From Hufsiella ginkgonis (GTDB lineage: Bacteria > Bacteroidota > Bacteroidia > Sphingobacteriales > Sphingobacteriaceae): a DNA stretch of 64,000 nt. Made by a program: the position numbers and the translations under genes. Shown in pieces: positions 9,974 through 18,701 of this stretch. Position 1 is the stretch's first letter, and each line of letters starts with the position of its first letter. The notes below the pieces were generated by a model that was given only the letters and a program-made list of their open reading frames with translations, was not told where the DNA came from and searched no databases. The stretch covers positions 992,001 to 1,056,000 of the forward strand of contig NZ_WVHS01000001.1 of NCBI RefSeq assembly GCF_009834915.1, in the 5' to 3' direction.

Positions 9974-9987
9974 TGGGACCGTTCCCG
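9974..9987. promoter_or_regulatory. LacI-type operator, copy 1
   Basis: The site TGGGACCGTTCCCG fits the dyad TGGGA-N-CG-N-TCCCA with one mismatch in the last base. A symmetric 14-base site with a central CG is typical of LacI-family operators. It lies about 100 bases before the susC start at 10089. Confidence 0.5.
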
Positions 9988-9992
9988 GATAG

Positions 9993-10006
9993 TGGGACCG
10001 CTCCCA
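9993..10006. promoter_or_regulatory. LacI-type operator, copy 2
   Basis: The site TGGGACCGCTCCCA fits TGGGA-N-CG-N-TCCCA exactly. Its centre is 19 bases from that of copy 1, close to two helical turns, so two dimers could bind side by side. No LacI-family gene is encoded in the window, so the regulator would act from elsewhere. Confidence 0.55.
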
Positions 10007-10088
10007 CTCACGTTTATTCGCATTAAGCACTAAGTTGGGCCGGCTGGGATAATAACTTTACTGCCATAACCAATATAAGCTTGATCTT

Positions 10089-13000
10089 ATGATAAAAAAG
10101 TTTACCTCTTGGGTAAGTACCGCCTGCATGGTACTCATCCTCTTTATCTCGGCGACCGCCGGCGCCCGGCAGGGCATATCCATCACCGGGCACGTAACAG
10201 ACGAGAATAATCAACCCATGGTTGGCGTTACGGTAAAAGTGAAAGCCTCTTCTGAAGGTGTATCGACCAATGCGAGCGGCGTTTACGCTATACAGGTGAC
10301 AGACAGCAAAGCCGTGCTGGTATTTTCCTACCTCGGGTACACCACCAGGGAGGTGGCGGCTGATGGCCGTACTACTCTTGATGTACAGCTTACCCCGGAT
10401 AAGGCGGCCCTCACAGAGGTGGTGATTGTGGGCTATGGCTCCCAGCGGAAGGCGGCAACTACCGGCGCCATCAGTACCATAAAAGCGGCCGAGCTTACCC
10501 AGACTCCGGTAGCCAACCTGGCACAAGGTCTGCAGGGACGCGTGGCAGGGCTCGAAGTAATACAAAACTCGGCAGCGCCGGGCGGCAACTCGAGCGTACG
10601 CATCCGCGGCATCAACTCCATTAACGGGACCTCCGAACCACTGTACATCATAGACGGTGTACAGGCGGCTAGCGGCGAAGGCACGGTGCTTACCATGAGC
10701 CCGCTTTCGGAGATCAACCCGAACGACATCGAATCCGTCGAAGTACTGAAGGACGCCTCCTCTACGGCCATCTATGGCGCACGCGGTTCCAATGGAGTGA
10801 TCCTTATCACCACCCGCCATGGCAAAGCCGGTAAAAGCGTGATCAGCTATGACGGATATGCCGGCACGCAACGCAACTCGAAAACACTCGATGTAATGAA
10901 CGCCGCCGAATTTGCCGTACTCGAAAACGAAGTATATAAAACCACCCTGTATCCCGACCCGGCTTCGCTCGGCGAGGGCACCGACTGGCAGAAGCTGATC
11001 TTCCGCAATGCAGGCATCCAGAGCCACCAGTTATCCGTAGCCGGCGGGAACGAAAAAACACAGCTGGCGCTTTCGGCCAACTATTTTGACCAGGACGGGG
11101 TGATCCTCAATACGGGCTTTAAACGCTACTCGTTCAGGGTGAACGTAGACCACAACGCCACTAAAATACTGAAAGTTGGGGCGAGCATCTATTCGTCGGT
11201 CTCCGGCTATGATGGCGTGGATACGGCGCCTACCAATACCGATGCCGGTAACCAGGGCGTACTTAACGCAGCGCTTACCGCGGCGCCGATGCTGGTACCT
11301 TACCGCGATAACGGCAGCCTCTTCCCTTATACCGAACAGTTCAGCGGCCGCTACAAAGAAGCCAGGAGCCCGCTTGCGCTCCTGGCGCAGATGCGTAAAA
11401 CCACGTCCAACAACACCACCGGTAACGCTTATGCGCAGTTTAACCTGGCAAAGGGCCTTACCTACAAGGCTTCGTTTAACGCAGTGATCGGCAACGGCCT
11501 TTATGATTATTACTCGCCGGCAAACTTAGGTCAAACCGACCTTACCGTGGCCGGCGGTGCCGCAGAAAAGAACAATTCACGCAGCCAGACGCTGCTTCAC
11601 GAGAGTATAGTGGCCTATAACCGCACATTTGGCGAAGACCACAACATAGATGCTACCGCCGTTTACGGCACACAAAGCAATACCACCAGCGGCAGCTTTA
11701 TTACCGCCAGCAACTTCCCGAACGACGCCACCAAAAATGACGCACTGCAGCTCGCGGCTATTCACAGTGTATCGAGCGTTAAAGCGCGTTCGCGGCTGGA
11801 TTCTTACGCCGGCAGGCTGAATTACGGCTACAAGAACAAACTGTTCCTAAACCTGACCGGCCGCTTCGACGGATCGAGCAAATTCGGCGCAAACCACAAA
11901 TGGGGCTTCTTCCCGGCGGTGGGTTTGGCTTACCGCCCGATCGAAGAGAAGTTCATGGAAAATGTTTCCTTTATCTCAGACCTCAAGATCCGCGGCAGCT
12001 GGGGCATCACCGGTAACGCCGGAGCCATCAACCCGTACGGTTCGCTGGCCCTGGTATCCTCGGCAGGCAACTATTATTTCGATCATACCAACAAAACCGG
12101 TATCAGCCCTGCAGGAATTCCCAACGCCGACCTTCGCTGGGAGCAGGCTAAACAGGTGGACGTGGGTCTCGATATGGGCTTCTTCCGCGATCGCCTGAGC
12201 GTGGTGGTCGACGTGTACCGGAAAAACACCGACGGCCTGCTGTTCACCAAGTCGCTTCCGGTATCCTCCGGGAACGCTTCGATCACAGGCAACTACGCCG
12301 GCCTGCTTAACCGCGGGGTCGAAGCGTTTGTAAGGGGCAACATCGCCAACGGACCGCTTAAGTTCGATATGTCGGTAAACCTGAGCGTAAACCGCAATAA
12401 GGTGACCGGGCTTGACGGGTTTACCCAGGAGCTTTCGGCCTCCAACTACAGCGTGATCCGCGTAGGCGAACCGCTCGGCATGTTCAAAACCTATGTGTAT
12501 AACGGCATCTACCAAACCGGCGAAACCATCCTTCCGGGATCGGGCAGCCGAATCGGCGGAGTGAAGGTAAAAGACCTGAATAATGATGGCAAGATCGACG
12601 CCAGCGACCAAACGCTTACCGGCAACCCGAATGCGAAATATACGCTTGGCTTCTCGCCCCGCCTGCAATACAAGAATATCGACCTGAACCTGTTTGTACA
12701 GAGCTCGCAGGGCCGCGACGTATTTAACGTAACCCGTTTTAGCCTGGAGAACCCGCTTGGCGGACGCAACGTTATGCAGGGACTGGTGAACCGCTGGTCG
12801 GCTACCAACCCGGGCAACGAGTTTGTAAGCGGTAACCAGGGCGGCCGTAACCCCATTACAGACCGATACGTAGAAAACGGGTCGTTCACCCGGTTCAAAA
12901 ACCTGTCTGTGGGATACACGGTTCAGAAGCTGAAATACCTCTCGCGGGTAAGGGCCTACCTCAGCGCCAACAACCTGTTCACCAGCACCAAATACAGCGG

Positions 13001-13112
13001 TTACGATCCTGAGGTGAACGTAAACGGCAGTTCTAACACCCTGCTGGGCGTAGATAACGGTGTTTACCCCGTAGCAAAATCTTATTTGCTCGGCCTGCAG
13101 ATCACCCTATAA
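10089..13112 (+). CDS. SusC/RagA-type TonB-dependent transporter (PUL1)
   Basis: This outer-membrane active importer has 1007 residues and takes up glycan fragments captured by its SusD partner. The signal peptide ends near residue 27. A carboxypeptidase-regulatory-like beta domain follows (about 30-110: ITGHVTDENNQPMVGVTVKV to YLGYTTREV). Next come a TonB-box-like segment (TEVVIVGYGSQRK), a plug domain (VRIRGINSINGTSEPLYIIDG, SIEVLKDASSTAIYGARGSNGVI) and a 22-strand type barrel ending in the aromatic-rich YLLGLQITL. It is followed 23 bases later by susD. The direct neighbours (GH92, GH29, esterases) suggest a mannose- and fucose-containing substrate. Regulation probably acts through the two dyads upstream. 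Confidence 0.95.
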   Translation: MIKKFTSWVSTACMVLILFISATAGARQGISITGHVTDENNQPMVGVTVKVKASSEGVSTNASGVYAIQVTDSKAVLVFSYLGYTTREVAADGRTTLDVQLTPDKAALTEVVIVGYGSQRKAATTGAISTIKAAELTQTPVANLAQGLQGRVAGLEVIQNSAAPGGNSSVRIRGINSINGTSEPLYIIDGVQAASGEGTVLTMSPLSEINPNDIESVEVLKDASSTAIYGARGSNGVILITTRHGKAGKSVISYDGYAGTQRNSKTLDVMNAAEFAVLENEVYKTTLYPDPASLGEGTDWQKLIFRNAGIQSHQLSVAGGNEKTQLALSANYFDQDGVILNTGFKRYSFRVNVDHNATKILKVGASIYSSVSGYDGVDTAPTNTDAGNQGVLNAALTAAPMLVPYRDNGSLFPYTEQFSGRYKEARSPLALLAQMRKTTSNNTTGNAYAQFNLAKGLTYKASFNAVIGNGLYDYYSPANLGQTDLTVAGGAAEKNNSRSQTLLHESIVAYNRTFGEDHNIDATAVYGTQSNTTSGSFITASNFPNDATKNDALQLAAIHSVSSVKARSRLDSYAGRLNYGYKNKLFLNLTGRFDGSSKFGANHKWGFFPAVGLAYRPIEEKFMENVSFISDLKIRGSWGITGNAGAINPYGSLALVSSAGNYYFDHTNKTGISPAGIPNADLRWEQAKQVDVGLDMGFFRDRLSVVVDVYRKNTDGLLFTKSLPVSSGNASITGNYAGLLNRGVEAFVRGNIANGPLKFDMSVNLSVNRNKVTGLDGFTQELSASNYSVIRVGEPLGMFKTYVYNGIYQTGETILPGSGSRIGGVKVKDLNNDGKIDASDQTLTGNPNAKYTLGFSPRLQYKNIDLNLFVQSSQGRDVFNVTRFSLENPLGGRNVMQGLVNRWSATNPGNEFVSGNQGGRNPITDRYVENGSFTRFKNLSVGYTVQKLKYLSRVRAYLSANNLFTSTKYSGYDPEVNVNGSSNTLLGVDNGVYPVAKSYLLGLQITL

Positions 13113-13135
13113 CCAACCAACTAAAGAATACGAAC

Positions 13136-14623
13136 ATGAAACGACATATAAGGATCCTGATCGCTGCTGCCTGCGTTGCTGTTGGCGCCGGCTCATGTAC
13201 CAAACTGGAGGAAACCCCGTACTCCACCATCTATACCACTAATTTTTACCAGACGCCGGCAGATGCCGAGGCGGCATTAACCGCATCGTACGCTTTTATC
13301 TCGAGCGTGTACAACATCACGGGCACCACGCTTTCTGACTGGAGCGCCGACCAGCTATACCCACGCGCCGTGGTGGGTCGCGACGTGCTTACGCTGATGA
13401 CCTACGACCCCAACTTTACCGCACAGCGGAGCCTGGGGCGCGTAAACGAATCGCCCGCACAATTCTGGATCAACTGCTACAAAGGGATCGACAAAGCCAA
13501 CTGGGTGATCGAAAAAGTGCCCGGCATTAACATGGATGCCACGCGCCGCACACAGATCGTGGCCGAAGCTTATTTCCTGCGCGCCTATTTCCACTGGCTG
13601 CTCACCAAAAACTTCGGCGATATCGTAGTACGTACCAAAGCAAGCCAGACAGAAGAGGACGCCCTGGCAGGCAAAAGCGTAAAAGCCGACGTATACAAAC
13701 AGATCTATGCCGACTACCAGGCAGCCGTAGCCGGTCTGCCTTCGCCGGGATTTGCGGCTACCTCCAAAGGCCGCCCTTCCAAAGAAGCCGCGCAGGCGCT
13801 GTTTGCCAAAGCCGCCCTCTATAACGAAGACTGGACCAAAGCCCTAAGTCTTGCCAAAGAGGTAATTGCCTCAGGAAAATACGCCATGCTTACCAACTAT
13901 AAAGATGTATTTGATGTGGCCAAAGAAGACGCCGCCCGCCAGGAGAACATCTGGGCTTATGAAGGCGAAAGCGGTACGCCCTCTAACTACACACAGGTTG
14001 GGTATTTATCGGCGCCAACGGGAGCGGTCCAATATTCGAAGGCCGGATCGGGCTCGATGTATGTATACCAGTCGTTTTTCGACTCGTTTAACCCCATCGA
14101 TACCCGGCGCCAGATGCTCGATACCACGTATATAACCGCTACCGGTGCCGTGGTTAAACAAGCCAGCATCACCCCTATTACCACCAAAGGCGTATTGCTT
14201 AAAAAATACCAGGACCCTAACTCCGTGGGCGCTAACCATGCCAATAACATCCCGCTTATCCGCATGGCGGATGTGTACCTCATCGCCGCAGAAGCAGAAG
14301 CGCGTTTAAACGGCGGTTCCACGGATGCGTATACTTACGTTAACCTCGTTCGCAAACGTGCCAACCTGGGCAACCTTACCGCCGGTCTCGGCAAAGACGC
14401 CTTTATTGATGCCGTACTCCAGGAACGCTCATGGGAGCTCTTCGGCGAAGGCGACCGCTGGTACGACTTAACACGCACCGGCAAATTTATGACCGTGATC
14501 CCGCTTGCCACCAACAACGTATACCCGGTGCGTACGGTACAGCAAAAGAACAGGTACTTCCCGATTCCCCAGGAAGAAATCAACGCAAACCCGAAACTCA
14601 CACAGAATGATCCCTGGAAGTAA
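13136..14623 (+). CDS. SusD/RagB-type glycan-binding lipoprotein (PUL1)
   Basis: This surface lipoprotein of 495 residues acts as a lid on its SusC partner and binds the glycan. The lipoprotein signal ends in VGAGSC, with the acylated cysteine at about residue 21. The SusD N-terminal region follows (TNFYQTPADAEAALTASYAF), then tetratricopeptide-like helices (AEAYFLRAYFHWLL, EAAQALFAKAALYNEDW). The C-terminal signature is RMADVYLIAAEAEARLN, LQERSWELFGEGDRWYDL and FPIPQEEINANPKLTQN. The last codons overlap the start of the next gene, which indicates coupled translation of all three. Confidence 0.95.
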   Translation: MKRHIRILIAAACVAVGAGSCTKLEETPYSTIYTTNFYQTPADAEAALTASYAFISSVYNITGTTLSDWSADQLYPRAVVGRDVLTLMTYDPNFTAQRSLGRVNESPAQFWINCYKGIDKANWVIEKVPGINMDATRRTQIVAEAYFLRAYFHWLLTKNFGDIVVRTKASQTEEDALAGKSVKADVYKQIYADYQAAVAGLPSPGFAATSKGRPSKEAAQALFAKAALYNEDWTKALSLAKEVIASGKYAMLTNYKDVFDVAKEDAARQENIWAYEGESGTPSNYTQVGYLSAPTGAVQYSKAGSGSMYVYQSFFDSFNPIDTRRQMLDTTYITATGAVVKQASITPITTKGVLLKKYQDPNSVGANHANNIPLIRMADVYLIAAEAEARLNGGSTDAYTYVNLVRKRANLGNLTAGLGKDAFIDAVLQERSWELFGEGDRWYDLTRTGKFMTVIPLATNNVYPVRTVQQKNRYFPIPQEEINANPKLTQNDPWK

Positions 14624-17366
14624 GTCGACCGCTTTTTTCCTGGCCCTGTTGCTCATCGCAGCAGGATTTCCTGTTAACGCCGCGTTCACCTGGAAACTAA
14701 ATAAAGACCGCTCCGTTACCTACAGCACCGATGGCGGCAGAGCTTTCACGCTGTTTCCGAAGTTTACGGTGCTCTACCGTACCGACGATCCTAAACTGCA
14801 TTACGAAAACTCTACCGGCCCGCTTAAGCAATTCGCCGATGGCGTAAACCTCCCCTGCTGGAATGGCGTCGCCGGCTCGCCTATGACGGCGAACTACTTC
14901 GAAGCAGGACTCAACCTGCAGGCCCTGGCCGTGTCGGCAGCGGCAGCCGGCGACAGCGTGACCTGGAAATTCGCACCGCAGCCGCTGTTCGAGCTATCGG
15001 CCAGTCTCAGCTTCGCGGGAACAGGCAGCGAGCCGGTGATCAGGTTTGTACTAACCGCTAAAAAAGAAGGCTATTTCTCCGTCGGCTATGCCGGCATGCC
15101 GGAACTGAAACCGGCCCTGGCCGATGCCATCTGGCAACCCTGGATCTGGCAGGAAAAAAGGTTCCCGCTCAATTCGTACCTGTCCATCGACGAAATGTGT
15201 CCCCTCCCCTCCACCATGGTGGAAAAAGATGGGTGGACCTACGGGCTGGTAACCGATCCGAAGGAGATTCCGTTCCGGCTTCCTTCGCTGGCTGCGGGCA
15301 CCATCCGCTTTGGCGTGCTGCTGCGCAACAAGGCGGGTAATGCACAACCCATGGTGTTTTCGCCGGTGCTGGGCAACGCCGAATCGAAGCTGCAGCCTGG
15401 TGCTGTGTACGCGTTCCGTGTGCGGGTATTGAACCACCATGCCAGCCAGCTTGAAACACATCGCTATGTGGCCGAAAAGATCTTCGCCTTCGGTGATTAT
15501 CGCTCGAACGTATTCAATAACCTGAATCAAACGGTAGAGAACATGGTGCGCTATGGAATGGACGATGTAACCAGCGGCTGGAACCCCGAACTGAAGGGCT
15601 TTGACTACACCGCCGATGTGGCACAAACCGTAAAGGTGGTGTCGGGCATGCATCCGCTGGCGGTTTCGTTCATTACCGACGACGAAAATATTTATCGCCG
15701 CCGGGCGGTGCCCATGACCGAATTCAACCTTTCGCGCGAGCGTTTTCTATTTACTATCAACAAAGGGGTAAACGGGCAGAATGCTTCCGGCAAACTGATC
15801 GGCCCGGGGGTGGAAGTTGCCGAGCTTGCGGCGCTCAATACTTTTTTTGGCGGACAATCACCCATCTTCCGGTATTTTGCCGATAGCCTGAAGAACACTG
15901 AACGCATCCTTAACCTGAAGGTAAAAAGCCCGGGCAACTCCTGGAACAACCTGCTCGGCCTTTACAAAATGAATGGCGACAAAGCGCTGCTGCAGGAAGT
16001 CATGCGCAAAGCCGACGAATATATTGCACAACGGGTTAACACGCGGCAAACGGATTTTAAGCTTACCGGCGCCAATGCCGACGGCAGCCTCTCGTCAGAG
16101 CTCTCCTCGCAATTCTGGACCGATTATTCGCCCATGTGGATGGAGCTGCTCGACCTTTACGAGGTTACCGGGCAGCAGAAGTACCTGGATGCGGCGGTAA
16201 CCGGTGCTAAGTTGTATACGGAATACGTGTGGTTCAATCCTGTTATTCCCGCAGGCTCGGTGAACGTGAACGGGCAGCCCGCAGAAGCCTGGCGGGTATC
16301 GCAGATCGGTATGACGCCCGAAGCGTCGAACACCTTTAACTGGAACCCGGCCATTTTCCTCACGCATTTTGCGGCACATATGCTGCGGATCGCGCATTAC
16401 ACCAACGATCCTTATTTCAGGAACATCGCCCGCTCGGCCGTCATCGGGCGTTACTCTAACTTCCCGGGCTACCAGGTCTACCGGCAATACAGCGTAAACC
16501 CGGCCCGGCCCGATTACCCGTACAACCTCAACTACCACGGCCTGTTCTACTTTAACCACATCTGGCCGCAGATCGCCCTGCTGTATGACTACCTCGTAAG
16601 CGATGCATTTGCGCAGTCGAAAGGCGCCATCAGCTTTCCCAACCAGTTCGTGCCATCATATGCCTATCTCAGGAGCAAAGCGTACGGCTATGAGCCGGGC
16701 AGTTTTTATACCGACAAAGGGGTTTACCTCTGGATGCCGGCACAGCTGCTTAAATTGTCTAACGAGCAGGTAAACTACATCAGCGGCTACGGCAACAATG
16801 CCTTTTACATGGCGCTTACCAACCAAAGTAAAGCCGAAGTACGTACCGAGGTGGCCATTAATCCCACGCTGGTGATGCTGGATCGTAACAAAAACTATTC
16901 GGTGCGGGTATGGCGGGATAACAAACCTGCCGAACGGCTTACGCTTACAAACGGAAAAGTGAACGTGGTACTGTCGCCCGGCGGGATTACGGCGCTCGCC
17001 GTAGATTCGCTGCCGGTAAATACGCAATTCCACAAAAAGATCTTCGGCACTGCCACGCAGGCAGCGTCTGCCGCATCGTATAAGTTCGGCGACACGCCCT
17101 TCGGGAAGCTTTCTGGCGCCATTATCGGCCTGGGAGGCGAGATCAATACCGCGTATATCTGGCTCAACGCGCAGAGCGACAGTTTCCAGGCGGTGAACCT
17201 TTCGTACCGGGTGGCGGGCGACGAAAAATGGACCGTCACCAGTGATTCCAGCTACCCGTTCGAGTTCAGCATCCCCTTCGGTAAAAATGCCATCGAATAC
17301 AAAGCCGATTTTCTGAAAGACAAGGAAATAGTACATACAACAGGTACTTTTACATTGAGGCGTTAA
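14607..17366 (+). CDS. Large secreted PUL1 protein, probable all-helical-barrel enzyme, unassigned
   Basis: I do not recognise the family. The ATG at 14607 overlaps the susD stop by 17 bases and gives a 919-residue product with a clear signal peptide (AFFLALLLIAAGFPVNA). Three parts can be seen. A beta-rich N-terminal third runs to about residue 290. A long helical middle (about 310-720) has repeated helix pairs such as FWTDYSPMWMELLDLYEVTG and ILTHFAAHMLRIAHY, resembling an (alpha/alpha)6 barrel. The beta-rich tail has an Ig- or sandwich-like end (FEFSIPFGKNAIEYKADF). The architecture is like polysaccharide lyases and several glycoside hydrolases, but no known catalytic signature could be placed. 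The upstream start at 14505 would run inside susD and put residues before the signal peptide, so it is rejected. Its position directly behind susD argues for a central role in PUL1. Confidence 0.6.
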   Translation: MIPGSKSTAFFLALLLIAAGFPVNAAFTWKLNKDRSVTYSTDGGRAFTLFPKFTVLYRTDDPKLHYENSTGPLKQFADGVNLPCWNGVAGSPMTANYFEAGLNLQALAVSAAAAGDSVTWKFAPQPLFELSASLSFAGTGSEPVIRFVLTAKKEGYFSVGYAGMPELKPALADAIWQPWIWQEKRFPLNSYLSIDEMCPLPSTMVEKDGWTYGLVTDPKEIPFRLPSLAAGTIRFGVLLRNKAGNAQPMVFSPVLGNAESKLQPGAVYAFRVRVLNHHASQLETHRYVAEKIFAFGDYRSNVFNNLNQTVENMVRYGMDDVTSGWNPELKGFDYTADVAQTVKVVSGMHPLAVSFITDDENIYRRRAVPMTEFNLSRERFLFTINKGVNGQNASGKLIGPGVEVAELAALNTFFGGQSPIFRYFADSLKNTERILNLKVKSPGNSWNNLLGLYKMNGDKALLQEVMRKADEYIAQRVNTRQTDFKLTGANADGSLSSELSSQFWTDYSPMWMELLDLYEVTGQQKYLDAAVTGAKLYTEYVWFNPVIPAGSVNVNGQPAEAWRVSQIGMTPEASNTFNWNPAIFLTHFAAHMLRIAHYTNDPYFRNIARSAVIGRYSNFPGYQVYRQYSVNPARPDYPYNLNYHGLFYFNHIWPQIALLYDYLVSDAFAQSKGAISFPNQFVPSYAYLRSKAYGYEPGSFYTDKGVYLWMPAQLLKLSNEQVNYISGYGNNAFYMALTNQSKAEVRTEVAINPTLVMLDRNKNYSVRVWRDNKPAERLTLTNGKVNVVLSPGGITALAVDSLPVNTQFHKKIFGTATQAASAASYKFGDTPFGKLSGAIIGLGGEINTAYIWLNAQSDSFQAVNLSYRVAGDEKWTVTSDSSYPFEFSIPFGKNAIEYKADFLKDKEIVHTTGTFTLRR

Positions 17367-17411
17367 CCAATAGCGATCCCGGGGTAAAGCAGCCGCGGAA
17401 CAGAGCAGCAA

Positions 17412-18701
17412 ATGAATAAGCGCATACGTACAAACAGCCAATTTTATGTCGCCGGAACAAGTATAGCAGCGGCGGCCCTCTTATTTTTCTGCCTGGCGCT
17501 TAGGCCGGTACAGCAAGTAACGCCCCAGGCGTGCATCCCGCGCAGCGGATTACCTGGTTTTTTCAGGAAGCTGGAAAAAGGAAAGCCGGTAACCATCGCT
17601 TATCTTGGCGGGAGCATTACAGAGGCGCCGGGATATCGCATTCAAACCGAAGAATTTATCAGGAAAACCTACCCCTCAACGAAGCTGAAAACCATTAACG
17701 CAGGTGTTGGCGGTACGGGCTCGTATCTCGGCGTGTTCCGGCTGGGGCCTGACGTGCTGAGCCAGCGTCCCGACCTGGTATTTATTGAGTTTGCGGTGAA
17801 CGATGCCAAAGGCGATTCGCTGAAAATTTGCAACGCGGTTGAAGGCATTATCCGCCAGGTACGCCGGGCGAACAAGCATACCGATATTTGCTTCCTCTAT
17901 ACCATTTACGAACCGATGATTGCCGATTACCGGCGCGGGGTCCTTCCCGCTTCCGTGCGGTACATGGAGCAGATAGCGAAACATTACCAGCTTCCCTCCA
18001 TCAACCTGGCCTATGATGTGCTGGGGAAAATGAACAACGGAACGCTTGTTTTCCATGGTGAAAAAGATAAGAACTATGGCACGCAGGTAGTTTTCACCCT
18101 GGATGGCACACACCCGACTACAGATGGGCACCGGGTATACACGGCGACGATCGCCACGGCGTTCGGACAGCTGAAAAACAGGAAGGAAAAGTCCCGGAAA
18201 AATATCCCTCCCTTGTACGCCGGCAACCTGGACCGTACCAGCGTAGTTGCGGCTGCGTCGTTTACCCGCTATGGCAACTGGCGGCCCGGGACGGAATTGC
18301 CCGAGCTGAAACCGTTTGTAAAAAGTTTCCCTGACCTGGTGTACACCACCAGCCCGAACGACAGCCTGGTGCTCGAATTTACCGGCGACCGGCTGGGTAT
18401 CAGTGATGTGATGGGCCCATCGTCGGGAACGGCGCTCTTAAACATAGATGGCAAACCCTTCGCGCGGCAGCGCTTTGATGAGTTTACCACCTATTACCGC
18501 CGCAGCTTCTTCTTTATCGACTCGCTGGGCGGGGGAAAGCACCGCCTCACATTGAAACTGGGTAACGCACCGATCGATAAACTAAAAATGCTGCGTCCGG
18601 GCGATCCCGGCGAACGCACCCGCTACCAGCGTTACGAGCTGTACGTGGGCAACGTAATGCTCACCGGCAAAGCACTTATTAACCCTGGCACTAAAAAATG
18701 A
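17412..18701 (+). CDS. SGNH/GDSL-type esterase, first PUL1 copy
   Basis: This exported SGNH-fold hydrolase has 429 residues and probably removes acyl groups from glycans. An N-terminal membrane or signal segment (SIAAAALLFFCLAL) is followed by the catalytic blocks: Ser68 in YLGGSITEA, the oxyanion Gly in GVGGTGS, Asn in IEFAVNDA, and the Asp231/His234 pair in DGTHPTTDGH. The C-terminal 150 residues form an extra beta-rich domain (LVLEFTGDRLGISDVMGPSSG) that may bind substrate. Its stop codon overlaps the ATG of the fucosidase gene (ATGA), so the two are translationally coupled. Acetylesterase is the most likely activity, but the substrate is not known. Confidence 0.82.
   Translation: MNKRIRTNSQFYVAGTSIAAAALLFFCLALRPVQQVTPQACIPRSGLPGFFRKLEKGKPVTIAYLGGSITEAPGYRIQTEEFIRKTYPSTKLKTINAGVGGTGSYLGVFRLGPDVLSQRPDLVFIEFAVNDAKGDSLKICNAVEGIIRQVRRANKHTDICFLYTIYEPMIADYRRGVLPASVRYMEQIAKHYQLPSINLAYDVLGKMNNGTLVFHGEKDKNYGTQVVFTLDGTHPTTDGHRVYTATIATAFGQLKNRKEKSRKNIPPLYAGNLDRTSVVAAASFTRYGNWRPGTELPELKPFVKSFPDLVYTTSPNDSLVLEFTGDRLGISDVMGPSSGTALLNIDGKPFARQRFDEFTTYYRRSFFFIDSLGGGKHRLTLKLGNAPIDKLKMLRPGDPGERTRYQRYELYVGNVMLTGKALINPGTKK

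Larger units (their letters stand above)
9756..10088. promoter_or_regulatory. Intergenic control region ahead of PUL1 susC
   Basis: This 333-base gap separates the GH92 gene from susC and holds no convincing gene. Its useful content is a pair of 14-base dyads at 9974-10006, preceded by a third partial copy (TGGGAACC at 9962-9969). An A+T-richer stretch resembling a promoter (TTTATTCG near 10013) follows before the susC ATG. Confidence 0.4.

Noticed and set aside
10023-11027. A 334-codon open frame on the minus strand
   Set aside because: It lies wholly antisense to the susC start, its content looks like reversed coding sequence, and it has no signal, domain or neighbour support.
14505-14606. 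Extended start of the large PUL1 protein
   Set aside because: This extension is Arg/Thr-rich, lies inside susD in another frame and would precede a clear signal peptide. The ATG at 14607 is preferred.
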